The notes under the pieces were generated by a model. The model had not been told where the DNA came from. It ran no database searches and saw only the letters and a program-made list of their open reading frames with translations. The translations under genes were made by a program, and so were the position numbers. This document shows, piece by piece, positions 7,783-15,571 of a DNA stretch of 64,000 nt (positions within the stretch are counted from its first letter, which is position 1; every line of letters starts with the position of its first letter). Origin of the DNA: Myxococcus hansupus (GTDB taxonomy: Bacteria > Myxococcota > Myxococcia > Myxococcales > Myxococcaceae); the NCBI RefSeq assembly GCF_000280925.3, contig NZ_CP012109.1, forward strand, positions 5,290,501 through 5,354,500. The letters are read 5' to 3'.

Positions 7783-10032
7783 CTATGCCTTCTGACGGCG
7801 AGCCATGTGCTCCCCGGTCAGCGAGCCTTTGTGAGCACCCAGCTTTCCGGGGGCGCCCTCGAAGACAACCCGGCCACCCTCGTGGCCAGCACCGGGCCCC
7901 AGGTCGATGACCCAGTCCGCGCGGGACACCACGTCCAGGTTGTGCTCGATGACGATGACCGTCGACCCGCCATCCACGAGCCTGTCGAACAAACCAATCA
8001 GCGTGTCCACGTCGTTCATGTGCAGACCCGTGGTCGGCTCATCGAGCACGTAGATGTTCCCGGACTGCCCCAGCTCCGCGGCCAGCTTCAACCGCTGACG
8101 CTCTCCGCCCGACAGCGTCGACAGCGGCTGCCCCAGCGTGAGGTAGCCGAGCCCGACGTCATCCAGGCTCTGGAGAATCTTGGCGATGGCCGGCTCGGTG
8201 AAGAAGGCTACGGCGTCGCTGATGGACATCTCGTAGACGTCGCTGATGGACTTGCCGCGCAGGCGGTGGGCCAGCACCTCCTCGGTGAAGCGCTTGCCGT
8301 CGCACGTCTCGCAGAGCGTCACCATGGGGTCCAGGTGCGCCAGGTCCGTGTAGATGACACCCAGGCCACTGCAGTCCGGGCAGGCGCCCTTGGAGTTCGC
8401 GGAGAACAGCGCCGCGTCCACCTTGTTCGCCTTCGCGAAGGCCTTGCGCACATTGTCCAGAATGCCGGTGTAAGTGGCCGTATTGGAGCGCCGCGAGCCA
8501 CGCGCCAGGTTCTGGTCGATGATGATGGTCTCCGGGTACGCCTTGGGCAGGCAGCCCTGAATCAGCGACGACTTGCCGGAACCCGCCACGCCCGTCACCA
8601 CGGTCAGCACGCCCTGGGGAATCGAAACCGAGACGTCCTGCAGGTTGTTGAGCTTCGCGCCCTTGATGTGAAGCTGCCCCTTGGGCTTGCGCGGCGTGGT
8701 CTTCAGGGGCTGGTGCTTCTTCATGTGGTTGCCCGTGAGCGTCCCCGAGGTCAGCAGTCCCTCGTAGCCGCCCTCGTAGACCACCTTCCCACCGTGCGAG
8801 CCCGCCTTGGGGCCCATGTCGACCACGTGGTCCGCCAGGGCAATCATGTCCGGCTTGTGCTCGACGATGAGCACCGTGTTGCCCTTGTCGCGAAGCTGCT
8901 TCATCAGCCCCGCGAGCCGGCCGACATCGTGCGGGTGCAGCCCCACGCTGGGCTCGTCGAAGATGTACGTCACGTCGGTGAGGCTGGAGCCCAGGTGGCG
9001 CACCATCTTCACCCGCTGACTCTCACCGCCCGACAACGTGGAGCTCTCCCGGTCGAGGCTGAGGTAGCCCAGGCCAATGGTCACCAGGTTCTCCAACCGG
9101 TGCACCAAGGCGTCCAACATGGGGCCCACGGACGGAGCCGAAATCTTCCGGACGAACGCGGCGAGGTCGGAGACCTGCATCGCCGAGCACTCCGCGATGT
9201 TCTTTCCCTGGATGCGGCTGCCCAGCGCGGCCTGATTGAGCCGGCCGCCCTGGCAGGCGGGACAGGTGGCGCGGGTGAAGATGCGCTCGTACTCCGCCCG
9301 GACATGGGGTTGAACGGTCTCCGGGTCCTTGGAACCCAACGTGCGCCGGAGCTTGGGGACGAGGCCCTCATAGGTGAGGTTGATCTTGTCGATCTTGATC
9401 TTCCGGCCGTCGTCCAGGTGGAGCAGCTTCTCCATCTCCTCCTTCGTGTACTTGGACAGCTTCTTGTCGAGGTCGAAGTACCCGGAGCGCGCGAAGATGG
9501 CCCAGTACCAACTGTCGACCGCGTAGTCCTTCGGAAGGATGGCGCCTTCGTTCAGGGACTTGGACTTGTCGATGACCGCATCCATGTCCATGGACGCGAC
9601 CTGCCCAATGCCCTCGCAGTCGGGACAGAGGCCGCGCGGGTCGTTGTAGGAATAGAGGCCCGGGCTGCCCAGGTGCGGCTCGGCGAGGCGGGAGAACAGC
9701 ACGCGCAGCATCTGCGCCGCGTCCGTGACGGTGGCCACCGTCGAACGCGAGTTCCCGCCCAGCCGCTGCTGGTCCACGATGATGGCCGCCGAGATGTTCT
9801 CCAGGCTCTCCGCGTCCGGCTGGCCATAGTGCGGCATGAACTGCTGCACGAAGGCGGGGTAGGTCTCGTTGATGAGGCGCTGGCTCTCGGCGGCGATGGT
9901 GCCAAAGACGAGGGACGACTTGCCCGAACCCGAGACGCCGGTGAAGACGGTGATCTTCCGCTTGGGGATGTCGAGCGAGACGTTCTTCAGGTTGTTCTCG
10001 CGCGCACCGCGAATCTTGATGGAACCGTACAT
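7783..10032 (-). CDS. UvrA-like ABC ATPase lacking the UvrB-binding domain (class II UvrA)
   Basis: A 749-residue duplicated ABC ATPase of the UvrA family. The ATG at 10032 (MYGSIKIRGARENNLKNV) fits the family start. It has two Walker A motifs (GVSGSGKSS at 32-40, GVAGSGKSS near 480), two signatures (LSGGESQRV, LSGGERQRL) and zinc-module cysteines (CPDCEGIG, CPACQGG, CPDCSGLG, CETCDGKRF). Canonical UvrA has about 940 residues. Here the roughly 150-residue UvrB-binding insertion is missing, and LAEPHLG runs almost directly into SPGLYSYNDP. Such class II proteins are linked to drug tolerance (DrrC-like) or accessory repair rather than standard excision repair. It is divergent from a TetR gene across a long inverted repeat, which suggests TetR control. 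Confidence 0.92.
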   Translation of the reverse strand: MYGSIKIRGARENNLKNVSLDIPKRKITVFTGVSGSGKSSLVFGTIAAESQRLINETYPAFVQQFMPHYGQPDAESLENISAAIIVDQQRLGGNSRSTVATVTDAAQMLRVLFSRLAEPHLGSPGLYSYNDPRGLCPDCEGIGQVASMDMDAVIDKSKSLNEGAILPKDYAVDSWYWAIFARSGYFDLDKKLSKYTKEEMEKLLHLDDGRKIKIDKINLTYEGLVPKLRRTLGSKDPETVQPHVRAEYERIFTRATCPACQGGRLNQAALGSRIQGKNIAECSAMQVSDLAAFVRKISAPSVGPMLDALVHRLENLVTIGLGYLSLDRESSTLSGGESQRVKMVRHLGSSLTDVTYIFDEPSVGLHPHDVGRLAGLMKQLRDKGNTVLIVEHKPDMIALADHVVDMGPKAGSHGGKVVYEGGYEGLLTSGTLTGNHMKKHQPLKTTPRKPKGQLHIKGAKLNNLQDVSVSIPQGVLTVVTGVAGSGKSSLIQGCLPKAYPETIIIDQNLARGSRRSNTATYTGILDNVRKAFAKANKVDAALFSANSKGACPDCSGLGVIYTDLAHLDPMVTLCETCDGKRFTEEVLAHRLRGKSISDVYEMSISDAVAFFTEPAIAKILQSLDDVGLGYLTLGQPLSTLSGGERQRLKLAAELGQSGNIYVLDEPTTGLHMNDVDTLIGLFDRLVDGGSTVIVIEHNLDVVSRADWVIDLGPGAGHEGGRVVFEGAPGKLGAHKGSLTGEHMARRQKA

Positions 10033-10164
10033 GGACCGCTTCTCCTCCAGACTGATGCACGTTTGTAGGTCGAAGCATCGACCGACAGGCCCACCATTTC
10101 GCCCGCGAACCGGGCAGGCGTGCGGCAAATGGCTCGACAACTCTCCGGCGGGCTCCTAACTTCG

Positions 10165-10205
10165 TACGGCGCACGAGGTTTAGCACAAGAACCTCGTACG
10201 CCGTA
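10165..10205. promoter_or_regulatory. Candidate TetR operator: 16-bp inverted repeat between uvrA-like and tetR genes
   Basis: Arms TACGGCGCACGAGGTT (10165-10180) and AACCTCGTACGCCGTA (10190-10205) pair at 15 of 16 positions around a 9-nt spacer. The element sits in the 194-nt divergent intergenic region, 21 nt before the tetR start. Position, size and symmetry fit a TetR dimer operator controlling both genes. Confidence 0.75.
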
Positions 10206-10226
10206 AATAGTTATTGCGAGGGACGG

Positions 10227-10994
10227 ATGAGCGGCGAGATTTCGGGCAAGGGCGACCCGCTGAAGTTGTTGCGGTTGCTGTGGGACCGGGCAGAGGCCCC
10301 CAAGCGAGGGCCGAAGGCCAAGGTCAGCGTCGCGGACCTGGTGAACGCCGCCGTGGCCATCGCGGACGGCGAGGGGCTCGAAGCGGTCACCACCCGCCGG
10401 GTCGCGGAGGCCGTGGGCATCTCCGCCATGTCGTTCTACACGCACATCCCCAGCAAGGCGGAGCTGTTGGACCTGATGATGGATGCCGTGTCCGGCGAGG
10501 TCCTCCAGGACAAGCCCGTCTTCAAGCCCTCCGCGTGGCGCGCCAACCTCACCCGCGTGGCGACCGACTACCGGAAGTTCTATCTGGCCCATCCCTGGGT
10601 GATTCAGCTCTCGACGCACCGGAGCGTGCTCGGACCGAACACGTTCCGCTCAGCGGACAGCGCGTTGAGTGCGATTGAGGGACTCGGGCTCACGGACCTG
10701 GAGATGGACCGCATCATCACCATGGTCGGCGACTACGTCCACGGCGCGGTCCGCAACGCGGCCCGTGAGAAGATGGTGAAGGCCGAAACGGGAATGACAG
10801 ACGAGCAGTGGTGGTACCGCGTCGCGCCGTTCCTCGAAACGCTCGACTACACGCCCTACCCCGTCCTGGCCCGCGTCGGGAAGACCGCCGGTGAGACCTA
10901 TGGGGCGCATGATCCCGAAGGGGCGTTTGCCTTTGGGTTGGAACGAATGCTGGACGGATTGGCGACGTTCATCGGCGGCAAGAAGCGTCGTTGA
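10227..10994 (+). CDS. TetR/AcrR-family transcriptional regulator
   Basis: A 255-residue regulator. The N-terminal helix-turn-helix (about 30-80) reads VADLVNAAVAIADGEGLEAV, then RRVAEAVGISAMSFYTHIPS. The C-terminal ligand-binding half is of the TetR class-C (tetracycline-repressor-like) type. The start ATG follows GAGGGACGG at good spacing. It is divergent from the UvrA-like gene with a 16-bp inverted repeat between them, so it probably represses itself and that gene until a small molecule binds. The ligand is unknown; a toxic compound, perhaps a self-made one, is a reasonable guess. Confidence 0.92.
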   Translation: MSGEISGKGDPLKLLRLLWDRAEAPKRGPKAKVSVADLVNAAVAIADGEGLEAVTTRRVAEAVGISAMSFYTHIPSKAELLDLMMDAVSGEVLQDKPVFKPSAWRANLTRVATDYRKFYLAHPWVIQLSTHRSVLGPNTFRSADSALSAIEGLGLTDLEMDRIITMVGDYVHGAVRNAAREKMVKAETGMTDEQWWYRVAPFLETLDYTPYPVLARVGKTAGETYGAHDPEGAFAFGLERMLDGLATFIGGKKRR

Positions 10995-11122
10995 CCTGCA
11001 TCCGTGCGACCACGGGAGCAAGTCGCGATACTCGAAAAGTCTGTCATGAGACTTTCGCCTCGACGAGGACGGCGCCATCCCAGACGTCCTTATGCCTCGC
11101 ATTGACAACACAGACTCCATTT

Positions 11123-11326
11123 TCATGAGGCCCCGGGGGCCATGGGCTCGCCGTTCAGCATCGCCCGAACGCAGCCATTGCGTCCGTCGGTGATGAGGAC
11201 GAGGTACACCGGGCGCCCCGACTCGACATGCTCGCGGATTCCTCCCGCCATGCCGATGGCCTCGGCTGTGCGTGCCTCCGCAGCGAGTGTTCGAACAAAA
11301 GTGCCATCCACGAATTTTACAGTGAA
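11123..11326 (-). pseudogene. Remnant of an LmbE/PIG-L deacetylase gene
   Basis: A short reverse-strand frame encodes about 65 residues that resemble the start of LmbE/PIG-L-type Zn-dependent deacetylases: FVRTLAA, then IGMAGGIREHVESGRPVYLV and ITDGRN. The metal-binding AHPDD motif expected after LAA is replaced by EARTAEA, and the frame stops after about 65 matching residues, where the family continues for over 150 more. No continuation is seen downstream. The rest of the 10995-11604 interval holds no other gene I can support. It is probably a decayed fragment; the family match is by eye. Confidence 0.45.
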
Positions 11327-11604
11327 GCCCTGACGCGCCGAGCCGGACGCAGCGGACAGTCCGCGCCAGACCCGGCTCGCGGCGAAACATAGAAACACGT
11401 ACGCCCGCGTCAAAAGACATATCAAGACATAGCAAGCCATCACACCAGGAGCTTGGCAATTAATTGCAAGTTTCCTTGACCGTCCCGGACGATGGGGGTA
11501 CCCAGACAATCACTGATTCATCGCGCCTCGAGCGAGCCGCCCACGTCCCACGGGTGGTGCCGTCACAGGTGCGCCCAGTGCAGGCCCTTCCCCCGGAGGC
11601 GACG

Positions 11605-12450
11605 ATGAAATTCACCCGGTACTGCCGCTCCATCCTCTTCACGCCAGCGCTCGCCGTGGACCGTTTCGCACGGGGCCAGCAGTCCGGCGCGGACATCAGT
11701 CTGGTGGACCTCGAGGACTCCGTGGCCGCCAGTCACAAGGACGCGGCGCGGCAGCACGCGGAGGCATTCTTCACCGCCCCCAGGGGCCCGAGCCGCCGGG
11801 CCGTCCGCATCAACACCGTCACCCGCCCCGAGGGCCTTCGCGACGTGCTCGCCCTGCGCGGCTACGCCGTCAAACCCGACGCCGTCCTGGTGCCCAAGGT
11901 CGAATCCCCCAGGGACCTCGAAATCGTCGAACAGGTGCTCGGTGCGAGCTGCTCACAGGTGGACCTGCTCGCCCTCGTGGAGACGCCTCGCGGCGTGGAG
12001 AATGTCCACGCCATCGCCCGCGCGACGCCACGGCTCAAGGCGCTCGTGTTCGGCTCCGCGGACTTCTCCTTCAGCATCGGCGCGTCCCTCTCCTGGGACC
12101 CGCTGCACTACGCCCGCTCGCGGCTCGTCACCGCCGCGCGGGCCGCCAACGTGCAGGTCGTCGACTCCCCGCTGTTCGACATGGCGGACGAGGAGGGCCT
12201 GCGCCGCGAGTGCCAGCTCGCCCGGAGCATGGGCTTCAGCGGCAAGGCCGCCGTGCACCCGCGCCAGGTGGCCATCATCAACCAGGCCTTCTCCCCGGAC
12301 GAGAACACGCTGCGCAAGGCGCGGAAGATCGTCACCGAGAGCCAGGCCCGCGACTTCAACATCTGCGTGGTGGAGGGGACCATGGTCGGTGCCCCGTTCG
12401 TCGAGGCGGCGAAGCGCACGCTCGAGGAGTTCGGCCCCCAGGAGGGCTGA
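11605..12450 (+). CDS. CitE/HpcH-HpaI family CoA-ester lyase
   Basis: A 281-residue TIM-barrel protein of the citrate-lyase-beta / malyl-CoA lyase family. The ATG at 11605 follows GGAGGCGACG. Family landmarks are RSILFTPAL near the start, VPKVESPRDLE, LVETPRGVENV and FGSADFSFSIG, which supply the conserved Arg, Glu and Asp metal ligands, and AAVHPRQVAIIN at the end. These enzymes cleave or form 3-hydroxyacyl-CoA esters such as malyl-CoA or methylmalyl-CoA. Here it opens a long run of same-strand biosynthetic genes, 54 nt before the alpha-oxoamine synthase. With the MaoC gene two positions on, it resembles lyase/hydratase pairs acting on branched dicarboxylic CoA esters. The substrate is unknown. 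Confidence 0.88.
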   Translation: MKFTRYCRSILFTPALAVDRFARGQQSGADISLVDLEDSVAASHKDAARQHAEAFFTAPRGPSRRAVRINTVTRPEGLRDVLALRGYAVKPDAVLVPKVESPRDLEIVEQVLGASCSQVDLLALVETPRGVENVHAIARATPRLKALVFGSADFSFSIGASLSWDPLHYARSRLVTAARAANVQVVDSPLFDMADEEGLRRECQLARSMGFSGKAAVHPRQVAIINQAFSPDENTLRKARKIVTESQARDFNICVVEGTMVGAPFVEAAKRTLEEFGPQEG

Positions 12451-12504
12451 AGCCTCGCGTCGTCCCCCTGCATTCCCAACCCAGTGCCCCCAGGAGGAGT
12501 CCAC

Positions 12505-13737
12505 ATGGAAACGAGCAGCGAGCAGAGCGTCTTGGGTCCCCGGCGCTACCGCAACAACGAGAAGCTCATCGCCGTGGGCGACCGTGGCTGGCAGCACGCC
12601 AAGGACAACGGCCTCATCGGCATCAAGGTGGACTTCGAGTCGAACAACCGGCTCGTCGACACCCGCACGAACCACGCGTTCATGACGCTCTGCTCGTGCT
12701 CCTACCTGGGCCTCAACCACCACCCGAAAATCATCCAGGGCTCCATCGACGCGCTCCGGGAGGCCGGTACCAACAGCCTGGCCATGTCCACCTTGCGCAT
12801 CCGCCTCAACCTGATGGCGCGCATGGAGGAGGGACTCCGGGAGCTGTACGGCTGCCCCACCCTGCCCGGCGCCACCTGCAGCGCGCTGACCGCGGGCATC
12901 CTCCCCCTGCTGGCCTCCGGCCACGTCACCGAGGACGGCCAGCCGCGCGTCATGGTGTTCGACCGCTTCTGTCACTTCTCCATGGCCTACATCAAACCCA
13001 TCTGCGGCGATGAGAGCCTGGTCCTGACGAGCCCGCACAACGACCTCAACTACCTGGAGGACGTCTGCAAGAAGTACCCGCGCGTGGCCTACGTCGCGGA
13101 CGGCGCCTACTCCATGGGCGGCCTCGCCGCGCTGGAGGGCCTGCTGCAGCTCCAGGAGCGCTACGGCCTGTTCCTCTACATCGATGACTCCCACTCGCTC
13201 TCCATCACCGGCGAGCGCGGCGAGGGCTACATCCGCTCGCGGCTGAAGATGAACCCGCTGACCATGATTGTCGCCTCGCTGGCCAAGGCGTTCGGCAGCG
13301 CGGGTGGCATCGCCATGCTGGGCAGCGAGAAGATCTTCGACTTCCTCTACCGGAACGCGGGGCCGCTGGCGTGGTCGCAGAACATCCAGACGCCGTCGGT
13401 GGGCGCGTCGCTCGCCAGCATCGAGCTGCACCGCTCGCCGGAGCTGCGCCAGCTCCAGGACCAGTTGCAGCGCAACATCAACCTCTTCGACAGCCAGTTC
13501 CCCTCTCCGAACGCGGGCAACGGCATGCCCATCCGCCTCATCCAGGTGGGTGAGGAAGACCGGGCCATCCGGCTGTCCTCGGAGCTGTACCAGCGGGGCT
13601 ACTACTGCTCCGCCGTGTTCTTCCCCGTCGTCGCCCGGGGTGAAGCCGGCGTGCGCGTGATGATGCGCGCGGACATGACGGAGCAGCAGGTCCAGACCTT
13701 CTGCGACGACGTCAAAGACATCCTCTCCCACTTCTGA
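12505..13737 (+). CDS. Alpha-oxoamine synthase family PLP enzyme (KBL/AONS/CqsA-like)
   Basis: A 410-residue fold-type I PLP enzyme. The ATG at 12505 follows a strong CAGGAGGAG site. Landmarks are CSCSYLGLNHHPKI, the cofactor Asp-His region YIDDSHSLSITGERGEG, and the Schiff-base Lys in VASLAKAFGSAGG. Family members condense an acyl-CoA or acyl-ACP with an amino acid, losing CO2, to give an alpha-aminoketone (8-amino-7-oxononanoate, 3-ketosphinganine, the autoinducer CAI-1, prodiginine intermediates). Biotin genes are absent here and an ACP lies three genes on, so a secondary-metabolite role using an ACP-bound acyl group is likely. It is 35 nt from the MaoC gene. Confidence 0.9.
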   Translation: METSSEQSVLGPRRYRNNEKLIAVGDRGWQHAKDNGLIGIKVDFESNNRLVDTRTNHAFMTLCSCSYLGLNHHPKIIQGSIDALREAGTNSLAMSTLRIRLNLMARMEEGLRELYGCPTLPGATCSALTAGILPLLASGHVTEDGQPRVMVFDRFCHFSMAYIKPICGDESLVLTSPHNDLNYLEDVCKKYPRVAYVADGAYSMGGLAALEGLLQLQERYGLFLYIDDSHSLSITGERGEGYIRSRLKMNPLTMIVASLAKAFGSAGGIAMLGSEKIFDFLYRNAGPLAWSQNIQTPSVGASLASIELHRSPELRQLQDQLQRNINLFDSQFPSPNAGNGMPIRLIQVGEEDRAIRLSSELYQRGYYCSAVFFPVVARGEAGVRVMMRADMTEQQVQTFCDDVKDILSHF

Positions 13738-13772
13738 CCGGCGTCCGCCTTCGCGCCACGAGGAGACACACC

Positions 13773-14303
13773 ATGGAGGGCACCGGAATCACCGGCTACA
13801 AGCAGCTCGGACCCCAGCGGTACCGGGAGGTCCTCGGCTTCCACTACGAGGACTTCACCGTGGGGGACGTCTTCGAACACCGCCCCGGCAGGACGGTGAC
13901 GGAGGCCGACAACGTCCTGATGAACACGCTGTGCATGAACCCGTCACCGCTGCACCTGGATGCCGCGTACTGCGAACAGACGGTGTGGGGCAAGCCGCTC
14001 ATCTCCAGCCTGGTGACGTTCAGCATCGTCTGCGGGATGAGCGTGCGCAGCACCAGCGGCCGGGCCACCGCCAACCTGGGCTGGGACAAGATTCGCCTCA
14101 CCCACCCCGTCTTCGCTGGAGACACGCTCTACGCGGAGAGTCGCATCCTCGCCAAGCGGCTGTCCTCCGGACGCGCGGGGGAAGGAATCATCACCTGCGA
14201 GACGGTGGGCCTCACGTCGAAGGGCGAGGTCTTCCTCTCCTTCGAACGCAGCTTCCTCGTGCCCACCCGCGAGCGGGCCGTCGAGGAAAGGGCGAGGTAC
14301 TGA
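13773..14303 (+). CDS. MaoC-family hotdog hydratase/dehydratase
   Basis: A 176-residue single-hotdog protein. The ATG at 13773 follows GAGGAGACACACC. Landmarks are VGDVFEHRPGRTVTEADNVL and PLHLDAAYCEQTVWGKPLIS, equivalent to the MaoC catalytic Asp/His region, then LGWDKIRLTHPVFAGDTLYA. Close relatives hydrate mesaconyl-CoA or other enoyl-CoA esters. Next to a CitE-type lyase it may complete a hydration/retro-aldol pair. It is only 4 nt from the next gene, implying translational coupling in the operon. Confidence 0.88.
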   Translation: MEGTGITGYKQLGPQRYREVLGFHYEDFTVGDVFEHRPGRTVTEADNVLMNTLCMNPSPLHLDAAYCEQTVWGKPLISSLVTFSIVCGMSVRSTSGRATANLGWDKIRLTHPVFAGDTLYAESRILAKRLSSGRAGEGIITCETVGLTSKGEVFLSFERSFLVPTRERAVEERARY

Positions 14304-14307
14304 CGCC

Positions 14308-15306
14308 ATGCGCGCCGTCGTCTTCGAAGGCTCCGGGGGACCGGAGGTGGTGAAGCTGCGCGAAGTTCCCAGGCCCGTGCCCACACGGGAGGCGCTCCTG
14401 GTGAAAGTCCAGGCCACCGCGCTCAACCGCGCGGACCTGCTCCAGCGCCAGGGCGAGTACCACGTGCCCGAAGGCCAGTCCGCCATCCCCGGCGTGGAGG
14501 TGGCGGGCACCGTCGAGGCCTGGGGCGAAGACGTGAAGGGCTTCACCCACGGGCAGCCCGTGTTCGGCGTGGTGGAGGGCGGCGGGCTCGCCGAGTACTG
14601 CCTGCTGGACCAGGGCATGGCCATCCCCATCCCCTCCTGCTTCGACTTCGCGGAGGCAGCGGCCACCGCCGAATCGTGTCTCACCGCGAACGAGACGCTC
14701 TTCACCCTCGGCGACTTGAAGCCGGGGCAGGCGGTCCTCATCCACGCGGCGGCCAGCAGCATCGGGACCACCATGGTGCAGATGGCCCGTCACGTGGGCG
14801 CCACCACCTACTGCACGGTGGGCTCTCACAGGAAAGCGGAGGCCCTCCGCGCGTTGGGGGCCGACGCGGTCTTCAACTACCGCGAGCAGGACTTCGTCCA
14901 CGAGGTGCTCCAGCGGACGCGCGGAGAAGGCGTCCCGCTGGTGATGGACTTCATCGGCGGGGCCTATCTGGAGCGCAACCTGGCGGTGATGGGACATGAG
15001 GGGTGTCTCGTGCTGGTCGGGCTGCTCGACGGCATGTCCGCGCAGGTGGACCTGCTGCGCATCGTCCAGCGCCGACTCCAGCTCAAGGGTTCATCCCTCC
15101 GGCTGCGGCCCATGCAGGAGAAGCGCGAGGTGAACGCGCGCTTCCGCGAGCGATGGACGGAGGTGCTCACTCAGGGCGGGCTGCGGCCCGTCATCCACGC
15201 CCGCTACCCGCTGGAGGACGTGGGCGCGGCGCTCGCGGAGATGGAAGCCAACCGCAACATCGGAAAGCTCGTGCTCACTTTGGAAAGGAATGTCAGCCAT
15301 GCATGA
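14308..15306 (+). CDS. MDR-family NAD(P)H:quinone / enoyl reductase-like oxidoreductase
   Basis: A 332-residue zinc-independent medium-chain dehydrogenase/reductase of the quinone reductase (PIG3/QorB) type. Residues 1-120 form the GroES-like domain (TALNRADLLQRQGEY, then IPGVEVAGTVEAWG). Residues 125-290 form the Rossmann fold with VLIHAAASSIGTTMVQMARH. No structural zinc cysteine cluster is visible. In PKS settings such enzymes act as trans-acting enoyl reductases, so it may reduce an ACP- or CoA-bound enoyl intermediate. Its end overlaps the ACP start by 8 nt. Confidence 0.9.
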   Translation: MRAVVFEGSGGPEVVKLREVPRPVPTREALLVKVQATALNRADLLQRQGEYHVPEGQSAIPGVEVAGTVEAWGEDVKGFTHGQPVFGVVEGGGLAEYCLLDQGMAIPIPSCFDFAEAAATAESCLTANETLFTLGDLKPGQAVLIHAAASSIGTTMVQMARHVGATTYCTVGSHRKAEALRALGADAVFNYREQDFVHEVLQRTRGEGVPLVMDFIGGAYLERNLAVMGHEGCLVLVGLLDGMSAQVDLLRIVQRRLQLKGSSLRLRPMQEKREVNARFRERWTEVLTQGGLRPVIHARYPLEDVGAALAEMEANRNIGKLVLTLERNVSHA

Positions 15307-15571
15307 AGAGCTCACGCAGAGCATCAAGAAGATCCTCGTCACCAACCTGTTCGTCGAGCTCCCCCCGGAGCAGATTGGCGTGGACGACGGGCTCCAGTCC
15401 GTCATCGGCCTGGACTCCGTGGGATTCCTCGAGCTGCGCGTCATCTGCGAGGACGAGTTCAACGTCCGCATCTCCGACGAGGACTTCAACTCGGACAACT
15501 TCCGCACGGTGAATCAGATTGCCTCGCTCATCGTGGGCCTGAAGACCTCGGCCCAGGGAGGCGCGTGGTGA
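15299..15571 (+). CDS. Acyl carrier protein
   Basis: A 90-residue discrete ACP. I chose the ATG at 15299 because the GGAAAGGA site at 15282-15289 is well spaced for it but abuts the ATG at 15290. The phosphopantetheine Ser40 lies in VIGLDSVGFLEL, and the protein is acidic and helical as expected. It probably tethers the acyl chain used by the ketosynthase, dehydratase-like, aminotransferase and alpha-oxoamine synthase proteins around it. It overlaps both neighbours, so it is tightly coupled. Confidence 0.93.
   Translation: MHEELTQSIKKILVTNLFVELPPEQIGVDDGLQSVIGLDSVGFLELRVICEDEFNVRISDEDFNSDNFRTVNQIASLIVGLKTSAQGGAW

Noticed and set aside
7570..10068. An 832-codon forward frame opposite the UvrA-like gene
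   Set aside because: No domain, composition dominated by Arg/Val/His/Gln, and the reverse frame has full ABC motifs.
10995..11604. A complete gene in the 610-nt gap upstream of the CitE-like gene
   Set aside because: Only the LmbE-like fragment is supported; the remaining frames have no start signal or conserved sequence.
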